Below, in pieces: positions 1-8,370 of a stretch of DNA of 49,702 nucleotides. The translations under genes were made by a program, and so were the position numbers. Position 1 is the stretch's first letter. Every line of letters begins with the position of its first letter. The stretch comes from Candidatus Methylomirabilota bacterium. GTDB lineage: Bacteria; Methylomirabilota; Methylomirabilia; Rokubacteriales; CSP1-6. The notes beneath the pieces are model-generated. The model was not told the DNA's origin. It worked only from the letters and a program-made list of their open reading frames with translations, and ran no database searches. The stretch spans positions 1 to 49,702 of the forward strand of contig DASYTI010000177.1 in NCBI GenBank assembly GCA_036002485.1, read 5' to 3'.

Positions 1-219
1 CGACAGCTTGTCCCAGAGGGGGCTGCCGTAGATGTCCACGAGCTCGTCGGCGAGGGGGCGGCCGTCCTCCGGCTCCGGGGTATCCCAGGCGATGTCGCGG
101 GAGGCATTCCACTGATCGCGCTTGGCCTTCTCGTAGAGGCCGCGCATGTCCTCGGCCTGCACCGCGTAGTCGAACTCGAAGACTGTATCCATCGGGCTGG
201 GGATCACGCGGCGATCCAT
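1..219 (-). CDS. Ferritin-like domain protein, N-terminal part (runs off window)
   Basis: An open frame on the minus strand starts with ATG at 217-219 and runs without a stop to the window edge (73 codons). The start reads MDRRVIPSPMDTVFEFDY, followed by a stretch with YEKAKRDQWNASRDIAWDTP. That YEKAKRDQWN-type segment is, from memory, typical of the N-terminus of ferritin-like (di-iron carboxylate) proteins annotated near lipid or aromatic metabolism. The metal-binding ExxH motifs would lie further downstream and are not in the window. It is divergent from a TetR regulator with a sigma70-like promoter between them, which suggests the regulator controls it. Substrate unknown; family call moderate. 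Confidence 0.55.
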   Translation of the reverse strand, partial: MDRRVIPSPMDTVFEFDYAVQAEDMRGLYEKAKRDQWNASRDIAWDTPEPEDGRPLADELVDIYGSPLWDKLS

Positions 220-308
220 GGCGGAACCTCCCGGGCGGCCCTGGCCGTCCTCTTTGGATGGCAACACGATCGCAAAAAACTCCAAGGTATTCTTTTGAGA
301 CTATACGG

Positions 309-337
309 TTTTTAGCATGCCGGAGGCGTCCCGTCAA
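309..337 (-). promoter_or_regulatory. Sigma70-like promoter for the ferritin-like gene
   Basis: On the minus strand a -35 box TTGACG (332-337) is followed after exactly 17 nt by TAAAAA (309-314). Transcription would start near 302, about 80 nt before the ATG at 219. The -35 box lies inside the longest possible TetR reading frame (ATG at 317), which favours the TetR start at 353. Pattern match only. Confidence 0.45.
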
Positions 338-352
338 GTAGACTCCGGAGCC

Positions 353-1015
353 ATGAACGCCCGGCGGCAGGCCGTCCGCGACCAGATCCTCCGCACGGCG
401 GCAGACCTCTTTCGCGAGCGCGGGTATCGGGCCTCCACCCTCGACGACATCGCCCGGCGGCTCGGCATGTCCAAGGCCTCGCTCTACGCGTACTTCCACG
501 CCAAGGACGAGATGCTCGCGGCCATCTCCCGGGAAACCATCGAGGGATTCACCCGGGAGCTCAGCCTGGTGCTGCGCTCGAGCTTGCCCCCGGAAGACAA
601 GCTCCGCCGGGTCGTCCGGCAGCACGTGCGCTTCGTCATCGCCAACCGCTCGTTCCTCACTGTCTTCTTCAGCGAGGAGGCCAACCTGCCCGCGCGCTTC
701 GCGCGCCAGCTCGCCGCGCAGAAGGACCGGTATGACAAGGGCGTGGAGTCCATCGTGGACGAAGGCATCCGGCGGGGGATCTTCCGCGACGTGCCCCCCC
801 GCCTCGTCGTCTTCGGGCTCCTGGGGATGCTCAACTGGCTCTACAAGTGGTACAACCCGGCCGGCCGCTGGGGCGCCGAAGAGGTGTCCGGCGCGTTTCT
901 GATGCTGGTGGAAGACGGGTTGCACCGGAAGCCGCCGCGGGGGCGGACCCTGACGGGAAAGATGCGGCGGCTCAAGCGCGAGCTCCAGGCGGTGGAGCGG
1001 GCGCTCGATGCCTGA
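353..1015 (+). CDS. TetR/AcrR family transcriptional regulator
   Basis: Repressor-type regulator of about 220 residues. The N-terminal helix-turn-helix is clear: ILRTAADLFRERGYRASTLD, then IARRLGMSKASLYAYFHAKDE, the usual TetR DNA-recognition segment. The remaining helical domain would bind a ligand (unknown) and dimerise. I chose ATG 353 because the upstream ATG at 317 has no ribosome-binding site and lies under a divergent promoter; a GGAG sits just before 353, though only 2 nt away. The ligand domain ends with a basic tail (residues about 190-220). Its stop overlaps the start of nfo by 8 nt. It probably regulates the divergent ferritin-like gene; that is inferred from arrangement only. Confidence 0.85.
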   Translation: MNARRQAVRDQILRTAADLFRERGYRASTLDDIARRLGMSKASLYAYFHAKDEMLAAISRETIEGFTRELSLVLRSSLPPEDKLRRVVRQHVRFVIANRSFLTVFFSEEANLPARFARQLAAQKDRYDKGVESIVDEGIRRGIFRDVPPRLVVFGLLGMLNWLYKWYNPAGRWGAEEVSGAFLMLVEDGLHRKPPRGRTLTGKMRRLKRELQAVERALDA

Positions 1016-1874
1016 TCTTCTCGGGGCCCACATGTCCATCGCGGGAGGAGTCCACCGGGCTCTCGAGCGCGGGCGCGAAGTCGGCTGCTCGGTCGTCCAG
1101 ATCTTTCTCAAGAACCAGCTGCAGTGGACGGCCGCCCCCTACACGGAGGAGGACATCCGACGATTCAGCACAGCGTGGAAAGCCACGCGCATGCGGACGG
1201 TCTTCGCCCACTCGAGCTACCTGATCAATCTCGCGGCCCCGGCGGAGACGGAGTGGAAGCGCGCGGTGGCGGCGTTTCACGATGAGCTCGAGCGGGCGGA
1301 GGCGCTCGGGCTGCCCTTCGTGATCATCCACCCCGGCTCCCACCGGGGCGAAGGCCTCGAGGCCGGCATCGACCGCATCGTGGCCGCCCTCGACGAGTTG
1401 ACGGCGCGCACGCGGGGCTATCGCGTCATGGTGCTGCTCGAAAACACCGCGGGCGGCGGCGCCACCATCGGCCGGACCTTCGAGGAGCTGGAGAAGCTTC
1501 TGGACGCCGTCAAGGCGCCCGAGCGGGTCGGCGTTTGCCTCGACACTTGCCACCTCTTCGCCGCGGGCTACGACCTGCGTACACTCGAAGGCTACGAGGC
1601 GGCCATGCAGGCGTGTGCCCGCCACCTCGGGATCCGGAGGGTCCGCGCCTTTCATTTGAACGACGCCAAGGCGCCGCTGGGCTCCGGGCTCGACCGCCAC
1701 GAGAAGATCGGCAAGGGCAAGCTGGGCGTAGCCGCGTTCCGCCGGCTCATGACCGACCCGCGCTTCCTGCGCGTGCCCATGGCCCTCGAGACGCCGAAGG
1801 AGCCAGAGCCGCAGTCGGACCGAGCCGCCCTCGCCCTCCTGCGCAAGCTCCGCGCCGGCGGTCCGTCCACATAG
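1008..1874 (+). CDS. nfo: Endonuclease IV (AP endonuclease, deoxyribonuclease IV)
   Basis: Base-excision-repair enzyme that cuts the DNA backbone 5' of abasic sites. The 288 residues match the usual family length (about 285). Visible family motifs in a TIM-barrel order are LGAHMSIAGGV near the N-terminus, a HPGSHRGEG segment, LLENTAGGG (metal-binding Glu), VCLDTCHLFAAGYD (Asp and His ligands), FHLNDAKAPLGSGLDRHE and ALETPKE near the C-terminus; these supply the trinuclear zinc ligands. ATG 1008 overlaps the TetR stop, so the two are co-transcribed. It faces endonuclease III (nth) across a structured repeat, so two base-excision-repair nucleases sit tail to tail. Confidence 0.96.
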   Translation: MPDLLGAHMSIAGGVHRALERGREVGCSVVQIFLKNQLQWTAAPYTEEDIRRFSTAWKATRMRTVFAHSSYLINLAAPAETEWKRAVAAFHDELERAEALGLPFVIIHPGSHRGEGLEAGIDRIVAALDELTARTRGYRVMVLLENTAGGGATIGRTFEELEKLLDAVKAPERVGVCLDTCHLFAAGYDLRTLEGYEAAMQACARHLGIRRVRAFHLNDAKAPLGSGLDRHEKIGKGKLGVAAFRRLMTDPRFLRVPMALETPKEPEPQSDRAALALLRKLRAGGPST

Positions 1875-1896
1875 TTGGTGTGTCCTCGCCAGCAAG

Positions 1897-1986
1897 AATG
1901 CTCCGCTCCGAGCGCCGGCTTCGCCGGCGCAATCCCATCGTGGGGGAGGCTCGGAGGGGGCCGTCGAGGCCCCCCTCCGATTGTGA
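1897..1986 (-). repeat. Family A structured intergenic repeat, short copy A1
   Basis: This lies between the convergent nfo and nth genes and ends exactly at the nth stop codon. It contains the hairpin GCGCCGGC/GCCGGCGC (1912-1919 and 1923-1930, 3-nt loop TTC) and a longer GC hairpin TCGGAGGGGGCC (1951-1962) against 1968-1980. Compared with copies A2 and A3 it lacks the middle hairpin and about 55 bp. No T-run follows, so it is not a standard intrinsic terminator, although it may still block transcription from both sides. Confidence 0.75.
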
Positions 1987-2634
1987 CTAGCGCGAGCGCA
2001 TGACGCCCACGCGGGCGCAGCGGGGGCTCACGGGGCACTCCGAGCATCTGGGCGAGACGGGCTGGCAGATGTTCTGCCCGAAGGACACGAGCAGATCGTT
2101 GTAGCCGATCCAGTACCGGCGGGGCAGCTGCTTTCTCAGCGCCGTCTCGGTCTCGGTGGGGTTCTTCGTCTTCACGTAGCCCAGGCGGTTCGAGATGCGG
2201 TGGACGTGGATGTCCACGCAGATGCCCGGCTTGTTGAAGCCCTGGGTGACCACGAGATTGGCGGTCTTTCGGCCCACGCCCTTGAGGGTGAGGAGCTGAT
2301 CGATCTCGTCCGGCACCTGTCCTCCGAAGCGCTCCAGGAGATCCCCGCACACGCCCAGGATGACGCGCGCTTTGGTGCGGTAGAAGCCGACGGGAAAGAT
2401 CGCGCGCTCGATCCGCTGGGCGGGCAGCCGGAGCATGGCTTCCGGCGTGTCGGCCATGGCGAAGAGGCGGGCGGCCGCGGGCCCCGTGGTCTCGTCCTTG
2501 GTTCGCAGCGAGAGCAGACAGGCGATGAGCACGCGGAAGGGGTCGCGGCGCTCCGCCGCCACCTCGGCCATCGACGTCTTGCGCCAGCGCGGGGCGTGCC
2601 GGGTCAGGGTCTCGATGACCCGGCCGATCTCCAC
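1987..2634 (-). CDS. nth: Endonuclease III (DNA glycosylase/AP lyase)
   Basis: Removes oxidised pyrimidines and cleaves abasic sites. Translation is best read from GTG 2634, giving 215 residues, close to the family norm of about 211. A purine-rich site (AGGGGGAAAGGG) precedes it and the upstream TPR gene stops 17 nt earlier. The helix-hairpin-helix LKGVGRKTANLVV carries the catalytic Lys, VDIHVHRISNRLG the catalytic Asp, and the C-terminus has the [4Fe-4S] pattern C-x6-C-x2-C-x5-C. A longer frame reaches 2796 but has low-complexity sequence there that overlaps the TPR gene. Confidence 0.95.
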   Translation of the reverse strand: MEIGRVIETLTRHAPRWRKTSMAEVAAERRDPFRVLIACLLSLRTKDETTGPAAARLFAMADTPEAMLRLPAQRIERAIFPVGFYRTKARVILGVCGDLLERFGGQVPDEIDQLLTLKGVGRKTANLVVTQGFNKPGICVDIHVHRISNRLGYVKTKNPTETETALRKQLPRRYWIGYNDLLVSFGQNICQPVSPRCSECPVSPRCARVGVMRSR

Positions 2635-2651
2635 CCGCCGCCCTTTCCCCC

Positions 2652-3386
2652 TCAGGTGCGCGCCTTGATCTTGGCGAGGAGGGCCTTGGCGTCCGGCACG
2701 TCCTTCATGGTCCAGTCCGCGGGATTGAAGGGCGCCTTCTCTTCGAGCACGGCCTCGAGCTCGCGCCGGGCATCGGCCCCGCGGCCCTTCTTCCACAGCG
2801 TGCGGGCGAGGCCGAGCCGCATGTTGGTGTGGTGCGGGTCGATCTCGAGACCCTTGCGGAAGAGGGCCTCGGAGCGGTCGAGGTCGCCGCCCGCGAAGGC
2901 CGGGACCTCGTAGTAGATGGTGCCCCCGAGGGCGTAGGCGGGCGCGTAGGAGGGATCGAGATCGAGCGCCGTCTGCATCGCCTCCTTGACCGCGGGCAGG
3001 AGAAAGAGCGAGCGGAGCACGCCCTTGGTCTGCCCCCAGCGGCCCGTGTTGGTGCCGTACCAGAACCGGGCGGCAGGACTCTTGGGGGCGAGCTCGATGG
3101 CGCGCTGGGCGGCCTGACGTCCGCGGTCATAGGCCTCGAGCTTTTCCTGCGTGCTCTTCGCGCGGACATCGCCGTACATGAAGCAGGCCTCGGAGAGAGC
3201 GAGGAGGATCTCGGGCTGCGGGTCCGACTGCGCGGCCTTCTCGAGGGCGGCCCGGAGCTCGTCGATGCGCGGGAGGTTCTCGTGATAGCGCGTCGACAGG
3301 AAGCGGAGCTCGCTCACGAGCGACGATTCGGCTCCCGCCGTGATCGCGGTGGCCATCACGAGCAGAGCGACCACGAGCGCGCGCAT
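2652..3386 (-). CDS. Secreted tetratricopeptide-repeat protein
   Basis: 244 residues starting with a signal peptide (MRALVVALLVMATAITAGAE, cleavage near residue 19). The rest is helical and TPR-like: AAQRAIELAPKSPAARFWYG (about 105-125), AMQTALDLDPSYAPAYALGG (about 145-165) and EALFRKGLEIDPHHTNMRLG (about 182-202) each have the TPR spacing of small and large residues. It is probably a periplasmic protein-protein interaction module. It lies directly upstream of nth and may be co-transcribed with it. No enzymatic motif is seen. It somewhat resembles TatT-like TRAP accessory proteins, but I would not assign that. Confidence 0.75.
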   Translation of the reverse strand: MRALVVALLVMATAITAGAESSLVSELRFLSTRYHENLPRIDELRAALEKAAQSDPQPEILLALSEACFMYGDVRAKSTQEKLEAYDRGRQAAQRAIELAPKSPAARFWYGTNTGRWGQTKGVLRSLFLLPAVKEAMQTALDLDPSYAPAYALGGTIYYEVPAFAGGDLDRSEALFRKGLEIDPHHTNMRLGLARTLWKKGRGADARRELEAVLEEKAPFNPADWTMKDVPDAKALLAKIKART

Positions 3387-3458
3387 GGTCTGATGCTAGG
3401 GGCCGCCCGCGAAGGTGTCAACTTGAACTGGGGCGAAGGGGCCGCTACTGTGGACGCG

Positions 3459-3911
3459 ATGAAGCAGGTGACCGTGGCCGCCCTCGGACTCTGGCTCGGC
3501 GCCATGGGCTTCTTTGCCTTCGTGGTGGCGCCCGCGGCCTTCTCGACGCTGGACCGGGAGGCGGCGGGCCGCTTCGTGGGGGTGGTCTTTCCGAAGTACT
3601 ATGCGGTGGGATTGGGGCTCGGGCTGATGGCCCTGGCCAGTGTGGTCGTGCGGGTGCTCGGGCGCGGGGTCCGGCCGCTGGACTGGGTGCCCATAGGCCT
3701 CCTCGTGCTCATGCTGGCCCTGACGCTCTACGCGGGCGCCGTGGTCCTGCCCGCGGCCCATGCCGCTCGCGAGGCCGTGCGCGCGGCCGGCGCGGATCCG
3801 GCGACGGCGGCCGGTTTCGCCCGGCTCCATCGCCTGTCGAGCATCCTGAACGTCATCGTCATGCTCGCGGGCATCGTGACCTTGATCATGGAGGCGGTGA
3901 GGACCCGATGA
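3459..3911 (+). CDS. DUF4149-type integral membrane protein
   Basis: About 150 residues with four predicted transmembrane helices: 5-27, 43-63, 72-92 (LDWVPIGLLVLMLALTLYAG) and 130-147. Spacing of small and aromatic residues, with FFAFVVAPAAF after helix 1 and KYYAVGLGLG before helix 2, matches DUF4149/TMEM205-like proteins; function unknown. ATG 3459 is used; GTG 3450 in the same frame has a better-spaced GAAGGGG site (3435-3441) and may be the true start. Its stop overlaps the next ATG (ATGA), so it is in an operon with the VOC gene. Confidence 0.7.
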   Translation: MKQVTVAALGLWLGAMGFFAFVVAPAAFSTLDREAAGRFVGVVFPKYYAVGLGLGLMALASVVVRVLGRGVRPLDWVPIGLLVLMLALTLYAGAVVLPAAHAAREAVRAAGADPATAAGFARLHRLSSILNVIVMLAGIVTLIMEAVRTR

Positions 3912-4279
3912 AAACCTTCGACCCGCTCGGTCTCGACCACATCGTGTTGCGCGTGAGCGATCAGGAAGCCTCCCAGCGCTTCTACGTCGACATCCTGGGC
4001 TGCACGCTCGACCACGTCAATGCCCGCATCTCGCTCGTGCAGCTCCGCTTCGGCGAGCAGCTCATCGATCTCCTGCCCGGCCGGCCCTCCGCGGAGGGTC
4101 TCGATCACTTCTGCCTGTCCATCCGCTGCGCCGATCTCGGCGCGGTCAGGGAGGCGCTGGCGGACCGCGGGGTCAAGCTCGAGGGCGAGGTGGTGGAGAG
4201 GCGCGGGGCCTATGGCACGGGGCCGTCGCTCTATCTCCGCGATCCCGACGGCTACCTGATCGAGCTCAAGCCCCGCTGA
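3908..4279 (+). CDS. VOC (glyoxalase/dioxygenase fold) family protein
   Basis: A 123-residue single-domain VOC protein made of two beta-alpha-beta-beta-beta halves. The first half starts GLDHIVLRVSDQEASQRFYV (His metal ligand), the second at GLDHFCLSIRCADLGAVREA, and it ends YLRDPDGYLIELKP with the typical C-terminal Glu ligand. Members include glyoxalase I, fosfomycin resistance proteins and extradiol dioxygenases; the exact reaction cannot be told here. It is translationally coupled to the DUF4149 gene and converges with the TetR-like gene, overlapping it by 14 nt. Confidence 0.88.
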   Translation: MKTFDPLGLDHIVLRVSDQEASQRFYVDILGCTLDHVNARISLVQLRFGEQLIDLLPGRPSAEGLDHFCLSIRCADLGAVREALADRGVKLEGEVVERRGAYGTGPSLYLRDPDGYLIELKPR

Positions 4280-4790
4280 GGGTCAGGCCCAAGAGGGTTC
4301 GCACGATCTCCCCGGGCGGCACCGCGCCCCCTTGCGTCGCCGATTGGAGGAGGCAGCCCTCCGCCGCTCCCAGGATGACGGCGGCCACGGCGCCGGCGTC
4401 GAGATCTTTCCGAAAAGTGCCCGCGGCCGCTCCCGCCTGAAGGATCTCCTGGAGGGCGAGGCGGAGCTGCTCCCGCTGCCAGGCCAGGGCCAGCCGATGG
4501 TGCTTGTCGCGGCGCGCCCGCATCCAGGCCGTGAGGAGGAGCTCGGAGAAATCCGGATCGCTCTGCCCGTGGGCGCCGAAGATGATCTCCATCGCCCCCT
4601 CCAGCCTCACCGCGGGCGATTCGCTTCCCCGGGCCACGCGGTCCACGGCGGCCACGATGGGAGCGAAGCGCTCCTCGATGGCGCGGACGGTGTCGGCGGC
4701 AGCCTCGGGGCCGGGCGCGGGCGACGCCGCCTTGGGAGCGTCCGGCGTGATCCGCGGCGCGGGCGGCGGGCGGGGAGCTTTGCGCTTCAC
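4266..4790 (-). CDS. TetR-type ligand-binding domain protein lacking the HTH
   Basis: 174 residues from GTG 4790. The C-terminal two thirds look like a TetR effector domain, including the family-typical FRKDLDAGAVAAVILGAAEG followed by CLLQSATQGG. In place of the helix-turn-helix, the first 40 residues are Pro/Ala/Lys-rich. The upstream DNA is occupied by the divergent acyl-CoA dehydrogenase, so no HTH is hidden by a frameshift there. It may be a heterodimer partner or ligand sensor for another TetR protein, or a decaying regulator. The 14-bp gap to the dehydrogenase frame means the two genes share a very short promoter region. Confidence 0.65.
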   Translation of the reverse strand: MKRKAPRPPPAPRITPDAPKAASPAPGPEAAADTVRAIEERFAPIVAAVDRVARGSESPAVRLEGAMEIIFGAHGQSDPDFSELLLTAWMRARRDKHHRLALAWQREQLRLALQEILQAGAAAGTFRKDLDAGAVAAVILGAAEGCLLQSATQGGAVPPGEIVRTLLGLTLSGA

Positions 4791-4822
4791 GCGTCGATTA
4801 TCCCATGCGACAATCCCCGCTC

Positions 4823-5998
4823 ATGGACTTCCGCCTCTCGCCTGAGCAGGAGCGATTCCGCGCCGAGCTGGGCGAGTGGCTCGCCGTCAATTCTCCCGGG
4901 GACTGGGGGAAGATCCGCGCGGAGCTCAAGAATCGGGACGCGCAGGCCGCCTTCCTCATCGACTGGCAGCGAAAGCTCCACGCGGCGGGCTATGTCGGGC
5001 TTCAGTGGCCGGCGGCGTATGGCGGCCGCGGGGCCACCATCATGGAGCAGGCGCTCTTCTACGAGGAGATGGCTCGGGCGCGGGCCCCCGAGCTGCCCAA
5101 CGCGATCGGGCTCGACATGGCGGGCCCGGCCCTCATGACCCACGCGACAGAGACCCAGAAGCGCCTGCACCTGCCGCGCATCCTCTCGGCGGAGCATATC
5201 TTCTGCCAGGGCTTCTCGGAGCCCGATGCGGGAAGCGATCTCGCGTCCGTGCAGACTCGGGCCGAGCGCACGAATGGCCGATACGTGATCAACGGGCAGA
5301 AGGTGTGGACCTCCTATGCCCACTACGCCAACTGGTGCATTCTCCTCGCCCGCACCGACCCCGCCGCCCCCAAGCACAAGGGTCTGACCTTCTTTCTCGT
5401 GGACATGCAGAGCCCGGGCTTCACCGTCAAGCCGCTGCGCCAGATGAGCGGGGACGCCGAGTTCAACGAGCTCTATTTCGACAACCTCGAGGTGCCGGCG
5501 GACAACGTGGTCGGGCGGGAGAACGGAGGCTGGGCAGTGGCCATCACCACGCTCATGTTCGAGCGCGGGCCCCGCGCGCTCTCCCGCCAGCTCATCCTCC
5601 GCCAGGGCCTGGCCGAGGCGCTGGAGCTGGCCAAGGCGCGCGGCAAGGCGGGTGACCCGGTCATGCGCCAGCGACTGGCGCAGGCGTTGATCGACAGCGA
5701 AGTTCTCCGCTATGCCAATCTCCGCCTCCTGACGCGGCTGATCCGCGGCGAGCCGCCGGGCCCCGAGGGCTCGGCCTCCAAGCTCTTCTTCAGCGAGACC
5801 TGGCAGCGGCTGCTCGAGCTCGGCGTCGAGCTGCAGGGGCCCTATGCCGCGCTCTGGCAGGGGACGGATCGCGCGGTCGAGGATGGGTGGTGGCAGTTCC
5901 GCATGCTGCGCTCGCGCGGGGACACCATAGCCGGCGGCACCTCCGAGGTCATGAAGAACATCCTGGCCGAGCGGGTGCTGGGCCTGCCCAAGGACTAG
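4823..5998 (+). CDS. Acyl-CoA dehydrogenase family protein
   Basis: FAD-dependent dehydrogenase of about 391 residues. The N-terminal helical domain begins MDFRLSPEQERFRAEL; the middle FAD-binding region has QGFSEPDAGSDLASV and WTSYAHYANWCILLARTDP; the C-terminus ends RGDTIAGGTSEVMKNILAE. ATG 4823 gives the usual family start; ATG 4805 adds six residues. The position that holds the catalytic Glu in medium-chain enzymes (YEGT) is Gly here (AGGT), as I recall for FadE-like enzymes on bulky or branched substrates, where another residue may act. Substrate unknown. It is divergent from the HTH-less TetR-like gene. Confidence 0.92.
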   Translation: MDFRLSPEQERFRAELGEWLAVNSPGDWGKIRAELKNRDAQAAFLIDWQRKLHAAGYVGLQWPAAYGGRGATIMEQALFYEEMARARAPELPNAIGLDMAGPALMTHATETQKRLHLPRILSAEHIFCQGFSEPDAGSDLASVQTRAERTNGRYVINGQKVWTSYAHYANWCILLARTDPAAPKHKGLTFFLVDMQSPGFTVKPLRQMSGDAEFNELYFDNLEVPADNVVGRENGGWAVAITTLMFERGPRALSRQLILRQGLAEALELAKARGKAGDPVMRQRLAQALIDSEVLRYANLRLLTRLIRGEPPGPEGSASKLFFSETWQRLLELGVELQGPYAALWQGTDRAVEDGWWQFRMLRSRGDTIAGGTSEVMKNILAERVLGLPKD

Positions 5999-6004
5999 AG
6001 AGCG

Positions 6005-6397
6005 CTACGGGCTCTCCGTCCGTCGGGCGCCGCTGACAAACTCGAAGGCCTCGATCTCCACGCGATAGCGGCGGTCCGTCCCCGACGACGAGAGCCTGAT
6101 CTCGAAGGGCACCGTGGCCTTCGCTCCCACGGTGCCCGGCACATAGGCCCGACCTCGGCTCACCACCCGGCCATTCTCGTCGAGGCCCTCGGCCCTGACG
6201 ACGACGCGCTCGCAGGCCTGGGCCGAGGCATTGCGCACCTCGCCCAGGATGAGCACGCGAGCGCCCCCCTCCCGCTGCGTCTGGAACGTCAGCGTAAGGT
6301 CCTTGGAGGACTGGGGCGTGAAGGTATATGTCTGGGCGGCCGCCGGGCCAAGCCAGGCCGCGGCCACTACGCAGGCCAGCAGGAGCCGGGCCGTCAT
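6005..6397 (-). CDS. Small secreted beta-rich protein
   Basis: 130 residues with a clear signal peptide ([22 protein letters not shown], cleaved near residue 21). The mature part is beta-strand-rich with ILGEVRNASAQACERVVVRA and VPFEIRLSSSGTDRRYRVEI, a pattern seen in FxLYD/DUF3426-like Ig-fold domains of envelope proteins. Its ATG overlaps the stop of the MacB-like permease (ATGA), making it the last gene of the ABC export operon. It may be an accessory protein of that exporter. The fold is inferred from pattern only. Confidence 0.6.
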   Translation of the reverse strand: MTARLLLACVVAAAWLGPAAAQTYTFTPQSSKDLTLTFQTQREGGARVLILGEVRNASAQACERVVVRAEGLDENGRVVSRGRAYVPGTVGAKATVPFEIRLSSSGTDRRYRVEIEAFEFVSGARRTESP

Positions 6398-7622
6398 TCG
6401 TAGCGGAGCGCTTCGATGGGATTGAGGCGGGCGGCCTTGCGGGCTGGATAGAAGCCGAAGAAGATCCCGATGGCCGCCGCAAAGCCGAAGGCGATGACGA
6501 TGGCTTCCGGCCGGACCAGGGTTCGCCAGCCCGCGAAATAGGGAATCGTGTACGAGGTGACGAGACCGAGCACCACGCCGATCGTCCCCCCGATCAGCGA
6601 GAGGGTCACCGCCTCCACGAGGAACTGCATCAGGATGTCGCGCCCGCGCGCGCCCACGGCCATGCGGAGGCCGATCTCGCGGGTCCGCTCCGTCACCGAG
6701 ACGAGCATGATGTTCATGATACCGATCCCCCCCACGAGCAGCGAGACGGAGGCGATGGCGGCGAGGAGGATGGTCATCACGCGCGAGGATTCTTCTTGCG
6801 CCGCCGCGTACTCGGCGAGGTTGCGGATGTCGAAGTCGTCGTCCTGATACGGCTGGAGCCGATGGCGCTGGCGCAAGAGCTCCCGCGTCTGGGTCTCCGC
6901 GTTCTTCATGTCCTCGCCCTCGCGCACCTTGACGGAGATGGCGCCCACGGAGCGCGCATTGGCCTGGCTCACCCCGAGGAGCTTGCGCTTGGCCGTGGAG
7001 AGCGGAACCAGGATGATGTCGTCCTGGTCCTGGCCCCAGGTGGTCTGCCCCTTCTTGCCGAGGACGCCCACCACGGTGAAGGGGACCTTGCGGATGCGAA
7101 TGACCTGGCCGAGAGGATCCGAGTCGGCGAAGAGATTGCGGGCCACGGTCTCGCCCAGGAGCGCCACCTTGGTCGCGCCGTCCACTGCATCCTGGGCAAA
7201 GGCCTGCCCCGCCACCACCGACCAGTCCCGTGCCTCGAAGAACTCGGGCGTGATGCCCTGCACCTGGGTCGACCAGTTGAGGTTGCCCCAGACCACCTGG
7301 GACCAGCCGCGCATGCTCGGCGCGGCGGCCTCGACAAGCGGGACCTCGCGCTTGATGGCCCAGGCATCCTCCTCGGTGAGGCTGAGCTGGGAGCCCGTCC
7401 CCAGGCGCAACCCGCCCGTCGTGCGGGAGCCCGAGAGCACGATCAGCATGTTGGCGCCGAGACTCTGGATCTGCTCGGCGATGCGGGCCTGCGCGCCCGA
7501 GCCGACCGAGATCATGGCGATCACCGCGGCCACGCCCATGATGATGCCGAGCATGGTCAGGATGCTCCGGAGCTTGTTCACGCGGAGGGCGCGAACGGCG
7601 ATGCGGGCGCCCGCGAGGATGT

Positions 7623-7626
<4 letters not shown>
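6394..7626 (-). CDS. MacB-type ABC transporter permease
   Basis: 410-residue permease of the MacB/FtsX family. There is one N-terminal transmembrane helix after [20 protein letters not shown] (residues about 14-45), a large periplasmic domain (about 50-275), and three C-terminal helices, the first at [20 protein letters not shown] and then [19 protein letters not shown], which is diagnostic for the family. Unlike E. coli MacB, the ATPase is a separate gene just upstream (ATGA overlap at 7623-7626). With the adaptor and TolC nearby it would drive mechanotransmission-type export of peptides, siderophores or lipids rather than transport through the membrane core. Confidence 0.93.
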
Positions 7627-8369
<743 letters not shown>

Positions 8370-8370
8370 G

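Noticed and set aside
260-310. TetR operator palindrome in the divergent region
   Set aside because: Only weak matches such as CTCCAA and TTGAGA were visible; no convincing dyad.
1897-1986. Family A hairpins as ordinary intrinsic terminators
   Set aside because: No T-run follows any hairpin, and the multi-hairpin order is shared among copies, so a repeat element explains it better.
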